Source of the DNA: Zunongwangia endophytica | Lineage (GTDB): Bacteria; Bacteroidota; Bacteroidia; Flavobacteriales; Flavobacteriaceae | Assembly (NCBI RefSeq): GCF_030409505.1 | Contig: NZ_JAUFPZ010000002.1 | Location: 4,098,501-4,162,500 of the forward strand | Reading direction: 5' to 3' | DNA length: 64,000 nucleotides | Shown: positions 45,801 through 54,034 of the stretch, piece after piece | How the letters are laid out: each line of letters begins with the position of its first letter | Numbering within the stretch: the first letter of the stretch is position 1 | Made by a program: the position numbers and the translations under genes | The notes under the pieces: generated by a model | Database searches by the model: none | Seen by the model: the letters and a program-made list of their open reading frames with translations, nothing else | Told to the model about the DNA's origin: nothing

Positions 45801-48209
45801 TTATACTTTTTCTTTTAGGAAGAATTCAATGGCCTTTTCCATATCATTGGTTTGTTTATAAATGGCCATTATGGTCTGGTTCTCACTACCATCGGTCAGG
45901 TAGGCCGCATAGACTTCTGGGGGGACTTCCAAACGGAACACGTTGCTTTCTTTACCTATTTTGATAAACATTTCGGTGTATTTCCGCTCGCCGGTAAGAT
46001 TGTTACGAATGGAATATAACTGGTTCAGATCGTGAGCAGAGAGGTTCAGGCGTTTCTGCAATTCGCCATAACCTTTTTCATTACGAAGGCTATAGATCAC
46101 CTGGGTGTTTTCCAGAATACTGGCCGAAGTTGAATTGTTGGGCAACTGGTTGATGGATTGCAGGATAATCCCGATAGCCCCGTTTTGTTTTCGGATGGCC
46201 TGGTAATAGAATTCCACACTTTCCAAAACATTGTCAAACTTCAGTTGCTTGGCAAATTCATCAAAAAGGATAATGCCTTTTTCAGACCGGTTTTGCCAGA
46301 TCGTACGCTCAATGGCTGATTTGATCAGTTTGAGCATTACCGAGAGGATTTCCTTATTGTCACGGACTTCATCCAGTTCAAAAACGATCATCCGTTTGTC
46401 TTCGATCTTATAGGTTTGATCGGCCCCCACGTTAAATAGAAAGCTGTAAAGGCCTCCCTCCACATATTCCGAAAGAATATGCAGGAAATCATATGTACTG
46501 AAATGCGCCTCCCGGATTCCTAATCTTTGTATGAGCGTATCTTTATTTTTATCAACAAAGTGGTATAAAGAAGCTAGCGAATGCTTATCCCGGATTTGCT
46601 GGTAATACTGTAAGAGCACCTTTTTCATTGCTACTTCCTTGCCTTTGGATACTTTTTGACCTTCAGCCAGAAGTTCCAGAAGGAATACCGAAAGATCTTC
46701 CAGACGTTCGGGAGTAAGATCTGCTTCCTTAGAAATATAAAATGGGTTAATCCCTAAGTTTTTTCCCTGCTCGTAGCGTAAAATAGTATGATCGTTGGGA
46801 TAGAGTTTGGCGAATTTGGAATAGGAACCGCCCAGATCGATGATGACCAAGCGTACACCGCTCTCAAAATATTGGCGCAGGATGTTATTGGCCAAAAAGG
46901 ATTTTCCTTCCCCCGTGGGAGCGAAGATGGCAAAGTTGCGTGCCTTGATACGTTTCTTTTTTTCATCCCATACATCCTTTAGGACCGGGATATTATGTTG
47001 GCGGTCATTAAAAATAATCCCGGTATGATCTGAGCGGTAATTGGTATTATTGATGTATAAGCATAGGGCGTGCTTAAGATCGGTTACGTAAAGATCTTCA
47101 TTAGAAAAATTGGAGGCAAAACAAGGATAGGAATTTAAAAAATAATGCTTACGCTCTTCTCCTTTGGGATAGTATGGAAGCATATCCAGTTCCTTAAATT
47201 CTGTTTTGATTTTAGAAGCTATCCTACTGAGTTGTTCTGCTTCCTCAGACCAAAAAATAATGTTGAAATGGCCACGGATAATCCGTGAACTTTCATCTTC
47301 ATTGATGCGATTAACGATCTCACGGATTTTCTTTAATACCACTTTGTTTTGGGTTCCGAAGTTGGAGCTCTTGGAAAGCTCCTCGATTTTCTTTTCCAAT
47401 ACTTTTCGCCATTTGTGCTTATCATCCAGGTAAAGGATGTGGTTGATGATATGGTCTTCTTCCAAATCCAATCCTAAGCCATCGATAAAGCCCTGATGAA
47501 AAGTGAAATGATCAGAAGTGAATTTTTCATTGACTTTGCTACTTTGCAGGCTTTCCCCAAAGCACTGTTCACTATTGATTGCCAGTATATCAAAATGGTG
47601 TTCACCAATGGCAATTCCGTTTTGATCCAGCCTGATATCCGTATCTACGTCCTGGTGGAACCCGTTGAAATAGGAGTGGGTGAATTCCAAAATAGCATCT
47701 TGACCTAAAGGGGAAATATTTATTTTTCTACTGTTATTAATAAAGGATACAGCATCGTTCACCGCCCCAATAAATTCCCTGACCTGGTGATCCAACTTTT
47801 TATGAATGCCTTTTTCGGTCTTCCGAAACGGGTTGACATATTTGGAAGCTTTTAGATGCTTGTCCAGAGGAAGCACAAAAAACAGGTAGCTTTGGTGCTG
47901 TAAGTACTCCCGATTTTTAAAATAATAATGGGTGGCTTTTTGCAGGAAGGTGTCGCAAGGAAGTTCTTCAGCCGTATAAGTTGATTTTCGGTAATTATCC
48001 TGTTTCTGGATAACGGTTCCAGCCGGCAGTGATTTGAAGGCCTGAAACCAACTTGCGTGCAGATCTTCAAAATCTTTTTCCGAGAGGGAATAAATTTCGG
48101 GCAGCGATACCTGGTAACCGAGCACGATATTGCCATTGGATGCAAAAAGTACATTATTCTGAATATCCAGGATGGGATGGTAAGCCGAAAGGTTAATCTT
48201 TTTCATCAT
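45801..48209 (-). CDS. traG: Conjugation ATPase TraG (VirB4 type)
   Basis: 802 residues (ATG codons at 48209 and 48206). N-terminal VirB4 domain, then an ATPase domain with Walker A FAPTGEGKSFL (430-438) and Walker B GIILFDEFAKQL (about 655-665), followed by Q-rich SINQLPNNSTSASILENTQVIYSLRNEKGY. Powers assembly of the conjugation channel. It is the VirB4-like TraG of Bacteroides elements, not the coupling protein of the same name in F-type plasmids. Overlaps traF by 17 bp. Confidence 0.95.
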   Translation of the reverse strand: MMKKINLSAYHPILDIQNNVLFASNGNIVLGYQVSLPEIYSLSEKDFEDLHASWFQAFKSLPAGTVIQKQDNYRKSTYTAEELPCDTFLQKATHYYFKNREYLQHQSYLFFVLPLDKHLKASKYVNPFRKTEKGIHKKLDHQVREFIGAVNDAVSFINNSRKINISPLGQDAILEFTHSYFNGFHQDVDTDIRLDQNGIAIGEHHFDILAINSEQCFGESLQSSKVNEKFTSDHFTFHQGFIDGLGLDLEEDHIINHILYLDDKHKWRKVLEKKIEELSKSSNFGTQNKVVLKKIREIVNRINEDESSRIIRGHFNIIFWSEEAEQLSRIASKIKTEFKELDMLPYYPKGEERKHYFLNSYPCFASNFSNEDLYVTDLKHALCLYINNTNYRSDHTGIIFNDRQHNIPVLKDVWDEKKKRIKARNFAIFAPTGEGKSFLANNILRQYFESGVRLVIIDLGGSYSKFAKLYPNDHTILRYEQGKNLGINPFYISKEADLTPERLEDLSVFLLELLAEGQKVSKGKEVAMKKVLLQYYQQIRDKHSLASLYHFVDKNKDTLIQRLGIREAHFSTYDFLHILSEYVEGGLYSFLFNVGADQTYKIEDKRMIVFELDEVRDNKEILSVMLKLIKSAIERTIWQNRSEKGIILFDEFAKQLKFDNVLESVEFYYQAIRKQNGAIGIILQSINQLPNNSTSASILENTQVIYSLRNEKGYGELQKRLNLSAHDLNQLYSIRNNLTGERKYTEMFIKIGKESNVFRLEVPPEVYAAYLTDGSENQTIMAIYKQTNDMEKAIEFFLKEKV

Positions 48210-48477
48210 AGAACGGGCTTAATTTCTTGTTGCTGATATTTCGTGGAAATACTTTCTGGAAATGGAATAGTCCCGGATGCTGAACAAGTTTGTTCAGCAA
48301 AACATACAGGGCGATATTCCATAGCAGTATCGTTGCAATCATCCCTAGGCTAAAAGAGAAAATGATGAGCAGTAGGGAGGCGATCACCGAGATCATTTGC
48401 AAGGCAAAAAAGGAGAGGGGGAGCCCTAAAATCATTGCCCGTTTTCGAATGTTTTTATAGGGAATAAACTTTTTCAT
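48193..48477 (-). CDS. traF: Conjugative transposon protein TraF (DUF4133)
   Basis: 94 residues: two adjacent membrane helices (about 17-60) after a basic N-terminus (IPYKNIRKRAMILGLPLSFF), then a short cytosolic tail. Matches DUF4133/TraF, the VirB3-like component. Overlaps traG at its 3' end. Confidence 0.9.
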   Translation of the reverse strand: MKKFIPYKNIRKRAMILGLPLSFFALQMISVIASLLLIIFSFSLGMIATILLWNIALYVLLNKLVQHPGLFHFQKVFPRNISNKKLSPFYDEKD

Positions 48478-48509
48478 AAGGAAGTTTATTTTTATTGAAT
48501 GATAGAGGC

Positions 48510-48797
48510 TTACACCACTATTCCGATGAGATAAGTAAAGATGCCCACTACGGCACCGGCGATGAGTACAAACACGAGCACACGGGTAATCCCTTTTTTC
48601 AGATCGGCATTTTCCCCAAAGAAATGCCCGGCATTAAATAGGAAACCGACCAAAAAGATGACCCCCAGGATAATGGGGAATATGGACCGGATGGTGTTGG
48701 AAATATCATTGACGGAATCTTCAATACCGCCAATTTGGGCAAATAAGGAAGTAGATAATAGCGAAAACAAACTCGCCAGGTAAATAGATTTTTTCAT
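48510..48797 (-). CDS. traE: Conjugative transposon protein TraE (DUF4134)
   Basis: 95 residues with signal peptide MKKSIYLASLFSLLSTSLFAQ and two membrane helices separated by a short GENADLKKG loop: the VirB2-type pilin layout of DUF4134/TraE. First gene of the visible tra operon; its upstream region has two matching dyads that may be operators. Confidence 0.9.
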   Translation of the reverse strand: MKKSIYLASLFSLLSTSLFAQIGGIEDSVNDISNTIRSIFPIILGVIFLVGFLFNAGHFFGENADLKKGITRVLVFVLIAGAVVGIFTYLIGIVV

Positions 48798-49090
48798 AAC
48801 GGAACGTTTTAAATTTTTGATTCGTTTTCGTTATGAGAAAATTAATGATTTAAGGTTTTAAATAATTGAAAATCAATTTATTGTGAATAAAATATTATTT
48901 ATATGGTATTGATTTTCAATGGTATGATTTGCCATTAAATTTTATGAAATTTGGAAGGGATGCTGTTGATAACTCGAAAAGAGGAAATGGAAAGAGTGTC
49001 TGAAAACGTCAGATTTGGGATTTTGGTTATGGAAGATTAACTTCTACACGGTATAAAAATGAGTAAATGTTGTTTTAATTAACCTATTTA
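48798..49090. other. Regulatory region between CBASS operon and traE
   Basis: 293 bp, strongly AT-rich, no ORF. It contains the paired ATTGA-N3-TCAAT dyads at 48865-48877 and 48908-48920 and must hold the tra promoter, and probably the end of the CBASS transcript. Confidence 0.5.
48865..48920. promoter_or_regulatory. Twin dyads forming a 13-bp inverted repeat upstream of traE
   Basis: ATTGAAAATCAAT (48865-48877) and ATTGATTTTCAAT (48908-48920) are perfect inverse complements. Each is itself a dyad ATTGA-N3-TCAAT. Centres are 43 bp apart, about four helical turns. Candidate operator pair for the tra promoter, or a stem-loop ending the CBASS mRNA. Confidence 0.6.
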
Positions 49091-49915
49091 TCAAATTTCC
49101 TCATCTAATTTTTCTCCTATTTTGTTTAAATAAACTTTTAAATCAATTGCAGGTACTGTTCCAATTGCTTGCTGTAAATATCTGGTTAGCTGTAAAAAAA
49201 ATGTTATTAGAGAATTCTCGGATTTACTAAACCGAATTTCTTTAACACTTCTGTTTTCATAATATTCAATGAACTTATCATTGCCTAACTCTTTAATTTC
49301 TTTGTTGGGTTCATAGTCAATAACAAAAGAGCCATAATCTGCAATGCATCCCAAGTCAATACCTTTTAAACCAGTATGCTTTTTAAGATGTGATTTAATA
49401 GTGGTATTGTTGGAATGGGTAAATGTATTTGTACTTGTCAAGATACCTCCCACAATTTTTGTCAATGGCCGTGGGGCATATCTTCTTCCAGAATTAATCA
49501 TATTAGTGCTAGTTCTTTTTAACTTTCTTACACTCTCGATTTTTTCCGCAGCATATTCAATGTAAGTTTTCTCGCCAACGTTTCCTTGAATATCTGGCTT
49601 CACCTCAAAGACTGCATAAACACCTTCTGCTGGTATATAATGGAATCCATTTTGTGAAAAAATAAAAGGCGTGTACCAATTATCATAAATAACTATGTCC
49701 ATTTGATGACTTATATATCCGTCAGAATCTATAACTATAGCTTTATCTACACTATACCTGTTGGGTAGATATTTTTGTAACCATTCTATCCAAGCATTTT
49801 CCAAGGCTTCTCCTTTTGAGCCAGGATGTAAAATAAAGTCTCTATTATTATTTAATTGGGTTGTCATTTGATTCTGAAGACCAAAAAATAATGACTTAAG
49901 GTCCATTTTATTCAT
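49091..49915 (-). CDS. nucC: NucC-like PD-(D/E)XK nuclease, CBASS effector (DUF6602 family)
   Basis: 274 residues. The fold is a PD-(D/E)XK nuclease: HPGSKGEALENAWIEWL with Glu36, then QMDIVIYD with Asp73, IPAEGVYAVFEVK with Glu104 and Lys106. The Asp-x30-Glu-x-Lys spacing is that of the NucC IDx30EAK motif, and the surrounding pattern (LPNRY, AFVxD/AIVID, SPFIF/TPFIF, GGxLT, GTVPxIDL near the C-terminus) also fits NucC, an endonuclease activated by cyclic tri-adenylate that degrades host DNA (abortive infection). Last gene of the CBASS operon, overlapping cap3 by 8 bp. Family match is from recall and should be confirmed by alignment. Confidence 0.85.
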   Translation of the reverse strand: MNKMDLKSLFFGLQNQMTTQLNNNRDFILHPGSKGEALENAWIEWLQKYLPNRYSVDKAIVIDSDGYISHQMDIVIYDNWYTPFIFSQNGFHYIPAEGVYAVFEVKPDIQGNVGEKTYIEYAAEKIESVRKLKRTSTNMINSGRRYAPRPLTKIVGGILTSTNTFTHSNNTTIKSHLKKHTGLKGIDLGCIADYGSFVIDYEPNKEIKELGNDKFIEYYENRSVKEIRFSKSENSLITFFLQLTRYLQQAIGTVPAIDLKVYLNKIGEKLDEEI

Positions 49916-50375
49916 ATTTTAGAAGTTTTTTATTGTCATATACATATAGGCTTAAGTCATTTACTTTTGACTTATTAACACTTAAGATTAGTAGCACAGG
50001 ATTTTGGATATTAACAGTTTTGCAATCGGCAATCTCTATCATTGAATTCAAATCTGTATTGCTATAATGAGTTGAGCCGTCTGGATGAGTATGCCACTCA
50101 CCAACATAATATTGACTAGGTTTTAACTGGTAGATTTTTTTAAGATGTTCAACCAAACCTGTAATGCTTCTTTCAAAAGAATAGCTTTCCCCTTTATACT
50201 TTTTGGGCAAGATTGTATCTCTTATATTTAATGTTTTAAAATCTTCAGTGTACTCCCCAATTAAAATTCCGCCGAATTCTTTAGGGTAACATTTAGTTCC
50301 ATAAACTCCTATTTCTTGAAGAAGGTAGTCTGAGAGCACCACTTTTACGTTTTTATGCTGATTAAAAAATATCAA
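49908..50375 (-). CDS. cap3: CBASS ancillary protease Cap3 (JAB/JAMM isopeptidase)
   Basis: 155 residues, TTG start overlapping the cap2 stop (TTGA). A minimal JAMM domain: Glu33 in PKEFGGILIGE, then GEWHTHPDGSTHYSNTD giving His95-x-His97-x7-Ser105-x2-Asp108, the full zinc-binding set. In type II CBASS this enzyme cleaves the CD-NTase from its conjugation targets and antagonises Cap2. All metal ligands are intact. Confidence 0.92.
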   Translation of the reverse strand: MIFFNQHKNVKVVLSDYLLQEIGVYGTKCYPKEFGGILIGEYTEDFKTLNIRDTILPKKYKGESYSFERSITGLVEHLKKIYQLKPSQYYVGEWHTHPDGSTHYSNTDLNSMIEIADCKTVNIQNPVLLILSVNKSKVNDLSLYVYDNKKLLKYE

Positions 50376-52039
50376 TATTGTTTTAATTTTAATTGATAGC
50401 CATTTTCAATATGACTAGTTATTACAAAGTTGTTTCTGCTAGCTTTTTCCTGAAAGATTAAATTTATCTGTTTTAAGGCATATTGAACTAGAGAGCTAAT
50501 GTCGTTATAAGAAGCTTTAAATGTGGGACTCCAACAGCCTGTGGGATTGTACAAATCTTCAACGTTATTGTTCAGTATTTTAGAAAACTGATTTGTCACG
50601 AAGTTGTAAATGTTGGGGTAAAAGGCACATACTAAGTCCTTGGAATGGTTTGTCACTGAAAGATTTATCATTTGATTTTTTAAGGACAAAGAATTTAAGA
50701 CGTACATTAAATCATTATCTGTAGTACAATCAAAAATAATATCATAGGAATTCAGAAAATCTTCCAGTTCTTTTTTTGCTTTCGGCTGATCAAACAATGC
50801 CTTTGAAACAACTTCAAAATATGTTTGGTTAATATGATTTATGTGAACAAATGGCGAGACGTGATAAAGGTGATTGCTTAACTCTTCAACCTTATCTGTC
50901 ACTCCCGGTAAGAACTCATATTCTGAACGACATATGTTTTCAGGTTCTTTCCTATCATAATCGGTTAAATCAATTTTCCTGCATCCACATCTTACTAAGG
51001 TTTTAGCCACAATACTACCAATGGCACCTACTCCAACTATTAAAATCCTTTTATCAGCTATCGAATCCGTAAATTTGCCTCTTCCAAAGAAGTATTTATA
51101 AGATGCATTTCTAGTGAGTCCCCATTTTATTTCTTGCTCTATTAAGCGACTATACCACTTTTGATTTTCCTTGACTCCAGTGATTGGGAAGTTTCCGATT
51201 TCAATCATCGCTGTTTGCCAATGAATTTCGACATCTGAAATTTTATACCCCACGTAAAGTGGGACATATTGTCCCTTTCTCTTCTTTTTGAGATATTCTT
51301 TCTCGCAGTTGTGAAGAAACTTTAAAAACTCATCGCTCAATACCTCTGAAAAGTCTATCCAATTTGTGATTATAAATCTTTTATGTTTTGCTGGAGGTTC
51401 TTCCAAGAATACAAAAATTCCGTGACTGTAATTTTTACTTTTTTTGTAAGCTTCATTCCAATTGCAAAAGGCAAGATTGCCTCCAAAAGCATTTACAAAG
51501 CCTTGGGTTAAGTAATTGTTTATTTTTGTCTCTCTGTACTTCCCAACAGATAGGAATGTTAAGTTTACAAAGCCATATTCTCCTTTTGAAAATTTGTAGT
51601 CAACTTCCGTAAAGGAAAATGCATATGTTTCATCGTTAACAGTAGATTCTGGAACTATCAAATGTTCGTAATGGCTGTCTTTGTCATTATTGAGGTAATA
51701 TTTTACAATCCAGTTTTTAAGGGATTCAAAATCTATCAGTAACTTTTTCTCAATAATAGGGTTGCTTGATGTATGAATACAAATCACTCCATCCCCCATA
51801 ACGTGATTGTACTCCAACAAATTTATATTGAAGAACTTAATAGTTTCGGATTCGTGACTTTTAAAAGGGTACTGGGGGTAGATAACAATATTGAATTCGA
51901 GAGGGGATTCTAGATCATCAAGATTTACAGATACAACGCCTTCAATACTAGTTTCATTTTCAGAAAATGCCTTTACAATTGACACATACGGTATAGTCTC
52001 AACGGTCTTTTCTACTCTCTTGATTCTGCTTTGTTTCAT
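50372..52039 (-). CDS. cap2: CBASS ancillary protein Cap2 (E2-E1 ubiquitin-transfer fusion)
   Basis: 555 residues. N-terminal E2-like domain with catalytic Cys87 in GDGVICIHTSSNP; a linker; C-terminal ThiF/E1 adenylation domain with the ATP loop ILIVGVGAIGS (Gly336, 338, 341), Asp360 in LTDYD, FDCTTDND and the E1 catalytic Cys502 in PTGCWSPTF. Attaches the CD-NTase C-terminus to cellular targets, which primes it for signalling. ATG at 52039 overlaps the CD-NTase stop by 1 bp (TAATG). Confidence 0.94.
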   Translation of the reverse strand: MKQSRIKRVEKTVETIPYVSIVKAFSENETSIEGVVSVNLDDLESPLEFNIVIYPQYPFKSHESETIKFFNINLLEYNHVMGDGVICIHTSSNPIIEKKLLIDFESLKNWIVKYYLNNDKDSHYEHLIVPESTVNDETYAFSFTEVDYKFSKGEYGFVNLTFLSVGKYRETKINNYLTQGFVNAFGGNLAFCNWNEAYKKSKNYSHGIFVFLEEPPAKHKRFIITNWIDFSEVLSDEFLKFLHNCEKEYLKKKRKGQYVPLYVGYKISDVEIHWQTAMIEIGNFPITGVKENQKWYSRLIEQEIKWGLTRNASYKYFFGRGKFTDSIADKRILIVGVGAIGSIVAKTLVRCGCRKIDLTDYDRKEPENICRSEYEFLPGVTDKVEELSNHLYHVSPFVHINHINQTYFEVVSKALFDQPKAKKELEDFLNSYDIIFDCTTDNDLMYVLNSLSLKNQMINLSVTNHSKDLVCAFYPNIYNFVTNQFSKILNNNVEDLYNPTGCWSPTFKASYNDISSLVQYALKQINLIFQEKASRNNFVITSHIENGYQLKLKQY

Positions 52040-52995
52040 TAACCAAATCTTTGATTTTGAGTTGGAATCGAAAAGGTACTTGCTCCTTCCTTTACACCAT
52101 AACCAGCTTTACTTTCATCATCGTCCTCTTCAAAAACTTCATTGGTTGGAAAATATATTTTTAAATTATCTTCATTATCGTTAATTCTATCAAGCATATT
52201 GTTCATTTTGTTTGAAAGATTTTCCTTTTGCCAAGACTCTAGAGTATCTGCAACATCATTACCACTATTTCCTGGGTCTTTAAGAGAAAAATCGTAATTG
52301 GTTATATTATCCCTGATATACTTCATCACTGCTTCTAATTTTTCCCATAAATTTCCGCTAATGTTCGCTTTATCAAAAGCCTTAATGGTGATAAGCTCGA
52401 ACAAAAAAGATTTGTAATCTTCATTATTTGAAGACTTCCATATTTTTAAGAGCCTGATTATTTTTCTTTCATTCTCTCTATTTTTTATATGGTCTATTTG
52501 CGCCTTGATGTTGGTTTGGATGTAGCTCTTTTCAGATATAAGGCCATATTTGGAATTAACATACAGGTTCAGCTTATAATCTTCATCGTACTGATCTTTG
52601 TTTAATTCTCTGCCAGGTACAATATCAATACTAATAACATCGCCATCATCATCTGCAAAAAACTCAATGCCAATTGATACTTTTTGTTTTCTTACAGTAG
52701 CTTCATCAGAATATTTGTGGTAAAGAAAATCGAAAATATCTTCAAACATTTCTTCAAGGGTAGAAAAAGAATCTTTTTTGAACGGGATAACCACATCAAG
52801 ATCAAACTTCGTATTAATTGCAGTATGTTTTGCGTAAGAACCAGAATTTAAAGGGCTATATATCTGATTTCTATGCTTTTCCTCAATAGCTTCTTTTATT
52901 AATTGCCTTTTGTCTCTATACTTATTTAATAAAGATGAGATATGAGACATTTTGTGAGTATCTAGTACCTCATTTAAATAGTTACTTTTATCCAA
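52039..52995 (-). CDS. CBASS cGAS/DncV-like nucleotidyltransferase (CD-NTase)
   Basis: 318 residues from a TTG at 52995; the first ATG is at 52950 (303 residues). Polymerase-beta fold: GSYAKHTAINTKFDLDVVI gives the GS motif (52-53) and metal ligands Asp65 and Asp67, with the third Asp124 in VISIDIVPG. An OAS1-C/helical domain follows (about 190-250). The protein ends in QNQRFG: a C-terminal Gly, as required for conjugation by Cap2. Synthesises a cyclic oligonucleotide on phage infection; with a NucC effector the likely product is cyclic tri-AMP (inference). First gene of the operon. Confidence 0.93.
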   Translation of the reverse strand: MDKSNYLNEVLDTHKMSHISSLLNKYRDKRQLIKEAIEEKHRNQIYSPLNSGSYAKHTAINTKFDLDVVIPFKKDSFSTLEEMFEDIFDFLYHKYSDEATVRKQKVSIGIEFFADDDGDVISIDIVPGRELNKDQYDEDYKLNLYVNSKYGLISEKSYIQTNIKAQIDHIKNRENERKIIRLLKIWKSSNNEDYKSFLFELITIKAFDKANISGNLWEKLEAVMKYIRDNITNYDFSLKDPGNSGNDVADTLESWQKENLSNKMNNMLDRINDNEDNLKIYFPTNEVFEEDDDESKAGYGVKEGASTFSIPTQNQRFG

Positions 52996-53065
52996 ATCCT
53001 TAATTTTTTAACGTTTAAATTAAATAGTCAATAAATAGACCGTTTGTTTTTTGTTAAAATTTTTA

Positions 53066-53076
53066 GTCAAATTGAC
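53066..53076. promoter_or_regulatory. Dyad GTCAAATTGAC upstream of CBASS
   Basis: Perfect dyad of GTCAA/TTGAC half-sites around one base, about 70 bp before the CD-NTase start. The same half-sites with a different spacer form the palindrome in front of int (40449-40464). Confidence 0.4.
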
Positions 53077-53093
53077 AATAATATTTATAAATA

Positions 53094-53135
53094 AATAAAT
53101 TAACCAGACATATTGGCAGTTTTGGTTAATTTATT
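53094..53135. repeat. 13-bp perfect inverted repeat with 16-nt loop
   Basis: AATAAATTAACCA (53094-53106) and TGGTTAATTTATT (53123-53135). Located between the DnaC-like gene end and the CBASS start; could terminate the replication operon or act as an operator. Confidence 0.6.
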
Positions 53136-53365
53136 GCTCTATTGTTTCTTAAAATATTAATTAAGTAAAACATACCCGAATTGTCTTCCCTTCTGATTTT
53201 TTGAATAAATAAATTAAGAGACAAAAAGAATCTCAGAATTTTATATTTTTTTGAATTAGTTCTTTTCATAAGCTAGATTTATTATTCAGCTCTTTCATCA
53301 CTATCTGTTTTATTCAGAAAACCAAATAGAAATAGTTATAGTTAAAGTTGATTTTATTTCGGTTA

Positions 53366-54034
53366 TCATACCCGTTTATCCCTACTTTCCTTATCAAAAG
53401 CCACCAAATTAAAAAGCTCTCGCATACGGCTACGAACGCGGTTACCATAGCGTTCTTCCAGTTCCTGTGCATTAAGATTGGTAGTGGCGTGGGTTTTGAT
53501 TTTACGTTGGGTATCTAAAAAAAGCTCGTAGCGTGATAACAGAACTTCACCTATTACATTGCAATCTTTTCCATAAAAGCGGCCGGGAGGTTCCACACCC
53601 AGATCATCAAAACAGAAAAAACTGGAATTGCCATAATCCTCAATGGTTTTATATCCTAAATGATTAAAACCAAACACTACATTTCGGCAGGGGATCATTT
53701 CATAAGGGCGCTGATGTGGCACCATATACTTAAGTAGCTTCATTAGGCTTGTTTTTCCGCAGCCTACCGGACCGGAAATCAATAGGCCTTTTTCGATATC
53801 TAAATCAAATTTTTCACAGAGCTCACGGTCTCTGATAAAATAGGAGCAAAGCTTATACAAAGTTGATTGATCTTCCTTATAGATTTTAAATTTTTTGCCA
53901 AACAATATTTTCCCTTTAGCATCCAAATAGATCAGCATCTTTTTAAAATCATACTGGATCTCCTGGTTGCGTAGTTTCCCAAGTTGGTAGGCGACGCCAC
54001 CTTCGGTAATGATATGCGGAGCTTTATATTTCAT
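53366..54034 (-). CDS. DnaC/IstB-like AAA+ ATPase of the mobile element
   Basis: 222 residues. Walker A GLLISGPVGCGKTSLM (about residues 83-98), Walker B FFCFDDLGVEPPG (about 140), sensor I ATTNLNAQELEERYGNRVRSRM with the arginine-finger-like GNRVRSRMRE typical of DnaC/IstB. Expected helicase-loader or replication accessory role for the excised element. Overlaps the preceding gene by 4 bp (ATGA). Confidence 0.88.
   Translation of the reverse strand: MKYKAPHIITEGGVAYQLGKLRNQEIQYDFKKMLIYLDAKGKILFGKKFKIYKEDQSTLYKLCSYFIRDRELCEKFDLDIEKGLLISGPVGCGKTSLMKLLKYMVPHQRPYEMIPCRNVVFGFNHLGYKTIEDYGNSSFFCFDDLGVEPPGRFYGKDCNVIGEVLLSRYELFLDTQRKIKTHATTNLNAQELEERYGNRVRSRMRELFNLVAFDKESRDKRV

Larger units (their letters stand above)
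52996..53365. other. Intergenic region upstream of the CBASS operon
   Basis: 370 bp, very AT-rich, no ORF. It contains the dyad GTCAAATTGAC (53066-53076) and a long perfect inverted repeat (53094-53135). The CBASS promoter should be here; no clean TANNTTTG box is visible on the minus strand. Confidence 0.5.
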
